Assembly: GCA_963070105.1 (NCBI GenBank) | Contig: OY718808.1 | Coordinates: forward strand, 993,238 to 1,057,237 | DNA length: 64,000 nt | Source: Litomosoides sigmodontis | Lineage: Eukaryota; Nematoda; Chromadorea; Rhabditida; Onchocercidae | Reading direction: 5' to 3' | Shown: positions 14,601 to 26,600 of the stretch, in pieces | Layout: every line of letters starts with the position of its first letter | Position numbering within the stretch: the first letter of the stretch is position 1 | Notes under the pieces: model-generated | The model's input: only the letters and a program-made list of their open reading frames with translations | The model's database searches: none | What the model was told of the DNA's origin: nothing | Made by a program: the position numbers and the translations under genes

Positions 14601-17600
14601 ATTACGAAGCTACTATTCTAATTTACTTAACTATCACTATCTATCCATCTTATGGAAGGTTTTTTTCCCCTTCCCCTTCTCTCTCTCTCTTTCCTTCACT
14701 CTCCCTCTCTCTCTCGCTTTTTCTCTCTCTGCAGTTTTTCAATTAGCATGTCACTTCTATTGGATAATTGAGTGATATAAAATGTAGGAAAATTGAAATT
14801 AAAAGTGTAAAATTGATAATATTGGAGGAACGAAGAAATGAGAAGTAAACGACATTAGCGCATCAATAGTTTTTAGCGATTAAGTAATTGCTTAATTTTT
14901 AATTGAACCTTTTGGGTTTCAACATTACATGATTGCTCATATTTTTGCACTTAATTAAATGAAGTAAAAAAATTAAATGAAATAAATGAATTTGCACTTA
15001 ATTAATTGAAACTACTGATTAATGTTTAATGTGGATTAAATTTAATAAATTGATTGAATTATTGAAATGGCATGTTTCGTGCGGTCAGTATTTTGGTAAG
15101 AATTAAATTCTGCTGGAATCTGTGCTTTTTAAATTTACCATTTTTTTTGTTGTAAATTACTTTTTGCGAAATTAAGAAATTTATAACTGTTGCGCAGTAA
15201 TTGTGCAAATTTCAAAAAACAAGTAAGTTATTAAATTGTAATTTCTTGAGTAGGTTAATCGTGCCTATTACTTATTGTTACTTTATATTCCTTTCCAGGG
15301 CTATCATGCGTCAGTACACGATCTCAGCAGTGCTTCATCGTCATCTGCAGCTGCAGCTGCAGCTGCAGTAGCCCAACAACAACAGCAACAACAACAACAA
15401 CAGCAACAGCAGCAGCAGCACTCATCAACGACCCCCGAAAGCCACCCTTTAGTGTTAGGCGGGGTGCCCCCTCTGACGGCTGGGGGCACCCAAACGTCCA
15501 TATCGCTAACAGCCGTCAGTAGTCCTTCAGGAAGGTCGTATTTAGCATAATGTGGAAAAATTTTGAAAAAATCCGAGAAATGCAAAGTAATTGAAATTAG
15601 AAATGAAAAGGAACGCCGAAATAGCGAACGCGTGAATTTCAAGTTTACAAAAATTTGCACTGAAATTGGTTTTTAATGATTGAGTCTTAATGAATCACTA
15701 GTAACTGAAATTTCTCTTACGTTTTAATACACCCATTTCGTAGTTGGCGTTGTTTGCAATGTGCAAACAGTGAGACGTGAAAAAGGGAAAGAAAATGAAT
15801 AATCCGACTGAGCTAATTGTTGCTTACGAAATTGAGGTGAAGAAAAAAACTGAAATTTAAATTTTGCAGTTCATCAGCGGGTGGTCAACGACTTGATTCA
15901 ACGCCGCATTCGGTGGAAACACCGAATCAATTGCTTGCCGCTCAACAACAGGATAATATTTCGGATACAGGTATTCCTCTTCCCAAATTCTCTTTTCCGA
16001 ATTGCTTATTTTTGACGACAGAAGAAAGAGACTGTTGCTTATGTTCCCTTTTGTGATTAATTAAAAGGAATTAATTAGTTTGATAGTTGTGATTTGAATT
16101 ACCTTTTTTGGGAAGGTTACTTTCTTATTCTTCTAAATTTTTACTGTCCTTCTTTCGTAATTCTCCCTTTGTAAGGCTAATTATTTAATTGCTGTTTATT
16201 TGCCACAAATATTCCAAGCTTAGCCTAACATGTTCATTTGGTGCATTGAAATCAGGCCAATATTGATCCATTATTTTTTGGGTTTTCAGTTAATCTGAAA
16301 TCTTCTTAAATTTTACATATTTGTCTAAAAGGTGTCCTAAGATTGGTTTGCTGGCTAATTTCGTCCATTTTGATACAATCATCTATTTCAATGTTACAAT
16401 CGTTCCATACCAAATTACATTAGTCTAATCTTAATTTTAAAGCAGAAAAAATTTAAAGTAGCGGTTACTTAAATCATTAACTGAAAATTTTATTAACTCA
16501 AACTTTTCGGATAAAAGTTGTAAATTTATGTTGCTACAGTTGCTATAACAGCCCTTTTCTTCTAAAATAAATTTTAAAAGAAATTTTTATTTTGTTTTTT
16601 TACGATTTTACAAATTAAAATTTATAAATAAGTAATTTTTGTACAATTTTCCGCTTTCCTTTTTCCTTTTCACTCAACAGTTATTTAGTTGATCACTCAC
16701 AAAATCGTATACTGTTCGCACTTCTTCTATTCGATTTAATTCTTAATCTAAAGAAAATTTAATTCCAAAAAACTCATTTTACCTTAAATGTTTACTAATT
16801 CTGCAACATTTCACAAATGCATATTAATTCCAATTTATTTAACCAATTTTTCTAAAAAGCACCGCACTTATCGCTCATAATTTTTATGCCAATTAATCAG
16901 TTTGTTCATTATGGGTGACACATGCATATGGGTCATGCAAATTTTTGCTTTTCAAAAATCACTTTACACTAAAACATTTATTTCAATGTCATAATTATTA
17001 AGCATAAATGATAAAATCAATTGCATCGCTTAATTTTTGCATAATTTAAAAAAAAATTTATTCTCTAACATTGGCTGATTTTGTGGCCTTTTTTAGCTTT
17101 TTATTTATGAGTAGAAAGTAAAATTCATCGCATTTTTTTTTGATTGAATTTACTGAATAATTTATTTGGCGAGCAATTTTACTTACATTTCATTTCATTT
17201 CATTTTTTCTTTGTAATGCAATCTTTTGTTGGTTTACGCTTCACCGCTTAAGTTTTGCGTTTTTTGCATGAGTAATAATGATATGATGACGTATTTGTTT
17301 GCTTGTTTGTTTGTTTACATGTTTGTTTACTTGTTTGTTTTATTTGTGTCAAAAGTTTAGTATAGGATGCTTTGTATGCGAGTAAATATGCTAGCTTACA
17401 GGAAATAGCAATTACGGCTTATTCCTACCCTCTAATACCTTATATCATCATTTTCACGAATATCAGCAATTATCAAAGGAAAGTGTTCCTGTTGCTACCG
17501 CTAGTACTAGTGATTACTGCACTGATAACGTGATGCTTAAACAGCAGCGGCAACATCAAAACGACTGCATTACAGTAATACCCTTATCATTATCAACTGA

Positions 17601-20600
17601 TAGTGGGAACTCTACTGGTACCACTATTACTGATAGCAGTAGTGATACCATCACTACTGCAACTGCTGCGTCACCGATATTAATGATGTCGCTAACAAAG
17701 AAGCATGGAATTTTCCCAAAGCCAACAACAAATATTATGAGAGCATGGCTTTTTCATCATTTAACGGTTAGTTTGGATTCCGGAATGTAGAAATTGATCT
17801 GATCCGGTTAAATGATGTGGAAATTAATCAAAAATGAGCAATTGCTCGTTTATTGCTAAAACTTGAGAGTGAACGAAATTTGATATGTCATCTAATGCAT
17901 CTAAAATGGTGCGACAAATGAGTAAAAAAGGGAATTAGTGAATTAGGTAACACGTGTAGCGTAAGCGTTTACTTTCGCGTCTTCACGTAAGTTTCCTTTC
18001 ATGCTGCTTAGCGAATGAGTATAGTTGTGTTCTATTTTATTTGTCATTTTTCTTCTCGTTTGCCTTATTTTCATTTATTTATGCAAAAAATAAAAAAATG
18101 CTTATTCGTTTTTTTTTTCACTTCACCACTGCTAGCATCACTGCCTTTGCTTGTAATCAACTTACTAATTCATTAATTTTTACTTTTTGAAATAAATAAA
18201 TATTTTAATAAAAAAGTTCGATTGCTTATTCAATCTCATTTTCTCGTTATCCCTCCCTCATTTTCACCTCTCTCTCTCTCCCTTTATCTTTTTCCTTGTA
18301 TCTCTCTATGTGAAATAAGTCATATATAATTTACATTTATTATTGTTATAAATTGTAAAAGTATGTGGACAGGTCCCGACATCGGAAACTTTTTATGAGT
18401 TAATTCAAAATTAGTCGAAATAATCTATGAAATGGTTTACAATGCTAATACTTTATTTTGAAATCAAAACTTGAAAATAAAAAGAAAATTAGCCAGCAAA
18501 ACTTAATTACTGCGGAATTGCTAACTATTACGAAGGCTTCTTTCTAAAATAATAATGGCATAAAATTTGAAATTAGTTGGAAGAAGTAAATTCTGAAATG
18601 AACAAATTAATGTCTTCATTAAAAAAATTATTGCCAAACTTAAGTGATCTCTTTTTCGCTTTTTCCATTCTTTCCGGAAAAAAAAGTGGGGTGGTAGTCA
18701 CGTGGTGTTTCCAGGTGATGAATCGCTGTCGATGTGCGGTTCCTTAAATGATGACGGCGGTAGGGAATCGGTACTAAGCGAAGGAAATGCCGGAAGCGGT
18801 GGCGGCTCGGCAACCGGCGCAAATAAGCGAAAAGTACCAAAAGTTTTTTCAAAAGAAGCGATCACCAAATTCAGGGCATGGCTCTTCCAGAATCTTACTG
18901 TAAGTTTTAGATCATCTACTGAAATATTCAATAGGTGATGAATAAGCGATTGAAATTTTCACCTTTGTCTCTCCCTCTCTCTGTCAGTCTCTCTCCATTT
19001 TTTCAAATGCTTTCTTTCATTTATCACTAGTAAATTAATAGTACACAAATAGAAACAGTAAATAATTGTTTAATTGAATTCATATTATTAAAATATCTGA
19101 ATTTTGAAAGTAATTTAGTCTAATAGATGCAAAATTTATTCGTTTTGTAATTTGCATATCGCGTCATCCATGGCGTTGTCCTTATCAGCTTTATCATTTA
19201 CAGCTTTATCACTTCATTTAGCACTTTTCTTTTCCCTACAATCTCATACATTTTAGACTAACCTTTTTCCTTTCCTCGCAAATAATATTCAATGGCCAGC
19301 ATAATTGCATGAATTCGGAAATTTTGAAAAATGTGATAAGCAAATTTAATTGACTTTTTTTTTAGTACATACCTAAAATTTTTTTCACTCCTTGTTTTCT
19401 CTACGTGCAATATCAGTGTTGTATTCTCCTGACTTATCGTCATATCACTCTTATCGAAATCAGTGTGTGTACGAGGACTGATAAGTAGAAATTTTTCAAA
19501 CTGTATTTCTGTCCTTGAAATAGCCAGTTTATGCGTTTGGAAATGAAAATGATAGGGTTACGGTAATTGCTTTTTTTTAAAGCACCGCTGGAAGTCAATC
19601 TTTTTGGTGAGAATTTTCATTCCGTTTTTTCAGTTTTTTTCTTCTTTTTTAAAAGGGGAATTCTGTCGGTGAATTGAAATGGTAAGGTTTGGCGTTCGAA
19701 TGGCTAGGAGGAGCAAAATGGGAAAAACAAAATGACTGCGAAAATAAAATGTGAAATTCGCATGAAATTTAAATGCGAAAATAACACTATTTAGTGAAAG
19801 AAAAAAACAAAACAATTTAGAGGAAAATATTATTTCGCTTTTGCACCTTTTTATTTCATCGTTTCTTGAGGGTCCGAATTGTTGGAAGTTATTTTTGGAA
19901 CATTTGTTTATTAATTTTATTCATAAAAATAAGCGTTCATTAGTTTTACTCAAAAATGAACATAAAATGAATTATTTTTGTAATGCATTTCTTTTTTTTG
20001 AATTAATTTCCAACAGTTGCTTTCAATAATTGAGGGAAACTTAATTTTCACCGAAATGTAACCATTCCTAAGTGATTGACCGTTAAATACTTGTCTAATT
20101 AAAATTGGTAATGTAAAATTACCTATGAATGAATGGAACTGACAATTTCCTTTTTTTCCTATTTCATAATTTCCTTTCCGTTGCACTTGCTTCTTTCATT
20201 CGTTCGCTAATTTTATTGCTATTTATAGCGTTTTGTGGTTTTTGTTTTGGAGCATATATTTTAGTGCTAAAGGAAAGAAAAGGTTACTCAAAATTTTTAA
20301 ATATTTCAATTGAACAAATGAAAAATAGTTGCAGTGATGCTAGTATTGTAGTGGAATCTTCCCCCTTCTTACATTCCCCTCATTCTTAATCGATTTTGAG
20401 TCCTACAAACAGCTTAATTTTGCAAAAAAAAAATTTTTCTTTTCCTTCTGCAAATAATACTCTTAAATTTTAGCATCCATACCCATCAGAAGATCAGAAA
20501 AAGCAGCTTGCACATGAAACCGGCCTAACAATACTACAGGTTAATAATTGGTAAGTCTAATTTCCAATTCGCTTTATTCCTAATCTTTATCTTCTAATTT

Positions 20601-23600
20601 TTTATAATTTTCATAACGCATTACTGTGGTGTACTACCGTAATAACTTCAGGAACATACTTTTTCGAATCTTTAAGCTAGATCATTACGGTACCACAGGC
20701 ATGGCATTTAATGTACACTCATCGTTTCTTTCATTCTCGCATATTATAAGTACTATCATTTACCGTAACCATTATTGCTAAAGTTTAATGAATAAAAATT
20801 TTTTAATTAATTCGTTTAAATTTAAACTTTTTTTGAGCGTTTTACCAGCCGTTCTACGAACCGAAAATTAAATTTTAATGTTTTGGTAAAAAATCTCACA
20901 CTAATGCTCTTTTAAAAGTATTGTTTTTCATGTTAGAAATTGAAGCTTTATATTCATGTATATGTGAATTTCGTAGTGATCCTAAAATTAACATCAGTTA
21001 TTGAAAAAGGGAATGAAAAAAAACAAAATTTATGGCTAATACTAGCTTAGGAGAGAGCAAATTTTTGAGCATAAGGGATGATGCATTGGGATAATTAAAA
21101 TGGATGGTTATACGATCACATGTTAATTGCTTGTTTGTTCCTTCCTTTCCTCTTTTTTTTTTAATTTATAGATAGATTTTGAGTGACAGTTGTGGTACTA
21201 TTTAGAAAGAAGGGATGGAGAGAGAGAGAGAGAGAGTGAGAGAAGAGGTGAAATAGGTCAGCTAAATATTAGGTGCCATTGATTTTGAGATATGACGAGT
21301 TGTATTTGAAGAAAGGGGGGGGGGGGGAGAGATGGGTGATTTCCTGCATTTTTCATTAGCACTCGTGCACTTCACCCATCCTGTCCTCTTCTCATAAATA
21401 CTAAATTCTTCCTGAAAATGGAGAAAGGAAGGGAAATGAAGCAACGATCATATTACAGTAAATGTAAAAGTGAAAATATTTTTGTTTCATTTAGGAAGAG
21501 AGGGACGAATGGACGAGGAAACTGTAAAAGATATGCAAATGTGAGAAGGGAATGAATAGTAAAATTATAAATTGCGAATAAATAAAAAGTACGAAATAAC
21601 ATGAGTGAGTTGTGAGGTGTGAGAGAGAAAAGTTTAGCTTATCAAATCTTCTCTTCCGCTTCTTGCAAATTATTAATTACTCTTTAATTAGTTTGTTGTT
21701 TTTCCTCTTTCGCATTTGCATTTATTTAAATTCATTTGTTTTACAGTTTTTTGTAGTTTTTTTTGTTAAATTTGTAGTAATTCCCTTTGTGGTTATAGTT
21801 AACATACTTAATACAACACACTCGGAATTGTTTATTAAAACTGAAAAGAAACTGGTGGATTGATGCATTTAATGCTACTTAATAACCCGTAATTTAGGGA
21901 TAATAGCATTAGATGGTTATCGTTCATTTGAACTGATCCACGTCATTACGACAGTTGTTTTTTTTTTTAAGGAATGAGTGGGGAAATAAATGTACATGTC
22001 CACTGTCAAATTAATAATTTTCAAATTTTTAATCTTAATCATTTCTCTTTTTGAATGATATGGAAAAACTTTTCTAGCTTTTTTTTGTAGACATTAAAAT
22101 ACGCAAAAAATTTGAGCAATTCAAACAAATTTTGCTGTTAATTTTTAAGAAATTCTAAATCATTCAAATTTGCAATTCACAATTTTGTGGATTGAGTTGT
22201 TGAAGCTATTAGTGACCGGGAGTGAGTAATTATCATATTATACGGTGGATGGAGCAGCTGAAATGGCGTTAAATTGAAGTGATCTTTTAGCTGTTTGGTT
22301 ATTTTCCACACTTATCTCAATTATTCGACGCATTTATACTCAATTATTTCATCGCATTTTGCAATGGGTGACCGACCGCCACTTTTCCGCTTATTTTAAA
22401 ATTAAAGTATTATATTATTTATCGGTTTAAAAGAGTTCAAAGGGAGAAGTGTGTTAAAAATGAAATTTATTTTCTAGGCACAAGTGAATTTAAAAAATTT
22501 TTAACTTGTAATAAAAACTAAATTTTTAATTTTTAATTATAAAATTTCACCGAAGAATACAATGATTGAATGCCATATTATTGTTATGATATTGATTTCC
22601 CGTACTATTCAAAATTACTTTGAAAAATTTTGCTAATTAGTGTACAAGAATCTTAATTCCATTTCATATGGGATAAACAAAATCCTTGATATTAATTTAG
22701 TGATAATTATTGTTTTGATGTGAAATTTCGATAATATGCAAATATCTCAATTGCTATAGCTAGCAATGTCTTTCGGCAAATATTTCAAATAATAAGATGG
22801 TAGAAAATTGAAAAAGAAGTGTGTTAAAACTAGTTCATCTAATTGCCACTCTTCCTCATTCCCTCTTAACTTTTCGTTTTACTTTTTTCTTGCGCTATTT
22901 TATTATTTTGAATTTTGAAAAATTTTCTGTTGAAATTGTATGGGAAAACATGTGGTAATTAATTCTTTCTTCTCTTTTGAGAAAAACCGACGGTTTTTTC
23001 TCTTTTTAGCACTTTAGTTATGTATGCAAAATCGAATTTACTTTATATTTTTTCCACTAAAATATGTCATTTTGTAATTTTATTGAAAAATTTTGCTATC
23101 GAATGAAAAGGAAATTATCTAAAATTGTTGTTACTTTTTAAAAAGTATGCCTTTGTATTTAAGTAACAATTGGTAAGTCAGAAGTAATTCTATCCATCGA
23201 TGACCAGTAAGTGCTGTTTTCTATTAAATTTCTTTCTAGGAAAATTTTACGCAGGGCACACCAATTATTAATTATTACTGTATTACTGTGCCTTACATTA
23301 TTAATTAGATTAGTTAGCATTTGTGCTACTGTTTTTTGGCCGTAAAAGTTGGAATCGTGGAAGAAGTTAAGTGAGTAATTATTGTAAGCTTACTATGACT
23401 GTGTACAGTAGTCCTAGGGAAAATGATTTTTCGCGCAATTATTTCATCTCGTTATTTAGTTACATTTATTGTAATTATTTGTTTGTTTGCTTCATTGTTG
23501 TTATCACTTATCATTGCTGTTGTCATTTATCTTTAATTTTTATCATTTTCAAAATGATTTTTTAATTTTAGTTTAATGAAACTTTTAGTTTAATTCATTT

Positions 23601-26600
23601 TTTTTTATTTCTACTATTAGAATGATAAGGATCCTTGTCGCTGTCGCCGTTACTGTCATCATTATCAGCAACAACAAGAACAAAGCGAAGCGTTTGGATG
23701 ATCGATTTTCTGTTCCAAAACTTCGGGAGGGATGGAAATCGCACACCGTATGATTGATTAGGTTTGTAGCAGAGGAGACCTTGAATGGGAGAGAGAAAGG
23801 AGGAGAGAGGGAGAGGGAATAGGAAGAAGGATGTGTTCATACTCAGCTGTTCATACCGTACCCTTCTTTTAACCTTCCACCTTCTCCCTTACCACTTTCA
23901 AAATCTTTTGATGTGATGCATTTGGGATTTGTAATATGCTTTTACTACAAACGATATAAATGATACCAACAGATAAGGAAGTAAATGAGAGAAGCAATCT
24001 CTTGGGAGAGGAGAAGGAAGCGGAGAGAGTGAAGAGAGAGAGAGAGGGAAAATTATCGTATTTGCGAGATTTTGCATAATTCAATAATCTTACTAAGCGA
24101 ATCCCAGAATTTTGCATGATAGATCGAGATGAATTTTGGAATATATGTGAAAGTAAAATTAATGAAAAGACTTCCATCATTATGGAAGAGAGTGAGGGAT
24201 AGATAGAGAGGGAGAGAGATAAAAAGGAGAAAGGATTTTTCGATTTGAGCTGTCACAGAGAGTTCGTTAAGCAACGAGGAAGCAGCCTTGAAAATGATGA
24301 ATTATCGCAGCTGTCGGAGGAGAAGTGGTGGACAAATGGAAGGAAAGAGGAGGGGGCAGTGAGTGTATGCAAGGGGTTTCGTGTTTGGGAAAATAAGTTG
24401 ATGATAACGATAATGATGATGGTGATGATACTATCGGGAAAAAGGATAAGAGCAGTACGGAGAAGGAGAGAGAGAGAGAGAGAGAGAAAGAAAAAGAGCA
24501 AAAATGATGTCTTTCTGGTTGATACTTAAAAATTTTCTTTTGATCAAAATTAAACTAATAGAGGGGTTTTCCTTTCGTCTCTTTTAATCATATCACTGCT
24601 ATTTTCTCCTCCTTCTCCCTCTTTCTTATTAACATATTTTTCCTCTTCTTCAATACTCCTCATCAGCTTTTATCAATTTTAGCATATTGGAAACTATAAA
24701 AGATTAAAGAAGGGGAAGAGAGAAAGAAAGAAAGAAGGAACAATTAATGATTAAACAATTATATAAGCTAATATTTAATCAACAGCTTGAGGATTAGTAA
24801 TTTTAGAAAATTACTTTCTGCTTCAATTTTTTTTCTTTCTAATCCTCTCTCTCTCTCTCTCTACGTCCATTCCATTAGCTGTAATGCTGTAGTGTGATAT
24901 TTTCTCATCTTATTGCCCTTGACACCCATGTGGAACAGAAATTATTGACGATTTGACGAGTGAAATTTTTTTAGTTGTGAAGGGAGAGAGAGATAGAGTA
25001 ATGAAGAGAAGTATCGGAGCAAACAAATACAACAAAAAAATATTACTGAATTTTTAATGAATGATTATTTAACATTCGACAATTATAGTAAAATTAGTCA
25101 GTGTTTGTAAATTTTCATTCATTAAAATTAGTTTACAACTAAGCTATTACTTGCTGAAACTATGAAAACACTTGAAATTATTGAAATACCAATTATATGT
25201 TATCAGCAAATTTGGAAATAATTGTAACATAAAGTAGCATACATTTCAAAAATAAAACAACAAGTTTAAGGTTTTTACATTTAAAATTAACTTTTCTAAG
25301 AATTCAAATGCTGTAGCATTATCAAACGAACGCATTTTGGATTATCATTTCCAAAAAAAGCAATGTGTACAGTACGTATCGTTCTTCACGTCAATGACGC
25401 TCATTTCATTCGTATAGCAAAATTTTCCAACTGTTTGCTTTGAACTTTCCTCCCTCTTTTTCTTCACTTTCGGTTCGCTTTCTTTTACCTTGTCAGAATT
25501 GGCAGGAATATTGCAGCTTTATCGAGAACAGTCATCAAACTCACTTTTGTCATTTTTTTTTGTTTAAAAACAGAAACAGCTTTGAAACATTTTTTTTTTT
25601 TGCGCTGCAAAAGTGTAGGAGAAGTGGAACGAAGCAATTTCTGTAACACTGAGAGTTTTTTGAAATGTGAAGAGTGGAAGAGACGGGGTGGCGGAGCAAA
25701 GAAGTAAATGTTTCGAACACATAAGTATGTTGAATTGTAATGTACTAATTAGGCACATGTGTGTGTAAAAGAAAAACATGAAAAGATGGAATGCATGAAA
25801 ATTGAAAATTTCAATAAAAACGTAAATTTGAGAAGTGTGCTGTGTTGTTTAACAAAATAGGAAATGTTCGATAGTGACGAAAAATTGGCAATTGATATAA
25901 TGAGATGAAGAAATTATCGTTATCAACATAGGCTATGGCTCAACTTCATTGATAATTTTAGTTTAAAATTTTATTTGAAATACAAAAATTAAATGATATA
26001 ACTTTTTTACATTCATCGAAGTATTCACCGACGAACAACTGCAGCGAACTGTTCACCCTGTTTGATTGTTTAACTGATACGGTGGTATTCGGAAGGTCAG
26101 AGATAATATAATGAAAATTTACGATTTGATTTTTCATCAGATTAATAGACCTTTATGGGAAAGGCAGTACGAGCAGCAAGTGTGGTAATAAAACATCTAG
26201 AGTGAGAGAGAGAACAGAGTGAAAAAGTAATAAATTTAGTGAATTGCCAAAAATAATTGATGAAAGTTTTGAAGTGAAAAATTTCCACGGAGAGCAGCAA
26301 ATAAAACATTGGAATACAATAATGAACGATGTGGTAGGAGTAGTATTACGATTATCGATTATCGCTACTGTATGCGTTGCATTTTAGTTCATTTTTTCTC
26401 ATTTAAAATTACTCAATTTTCTCTTTGCAAATGCTTACGGTGGTTTTTCTTGTCATATTTTTTTTTACGTAACATATTTCGAAATACAAATAATAATAAG
26501 CGAAGCTATGATAGTTGAGAATTCCTTCCTCAATCAATTGAATGAATGAAATTAAAAGAAATAAACAAATTTACTTATTTTGAAATATTAATTTTGTAGT

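Noticed and set aside
15304..15660. 118-codon minus-strand frame with a poly-Cys run
   Set aside because: It is the antisense of the Gln/Ala-coding unc-62 exon. The Cys run is only the complement of CAA/CAG repeats.
24245..24529. 94-codon + strand and 82-codon minus-strand frames
   Set aside because: Both run through a GA microsatellite (RERERER or SLSLSL) inside the long unc-62 intron and have no splice or domain support.
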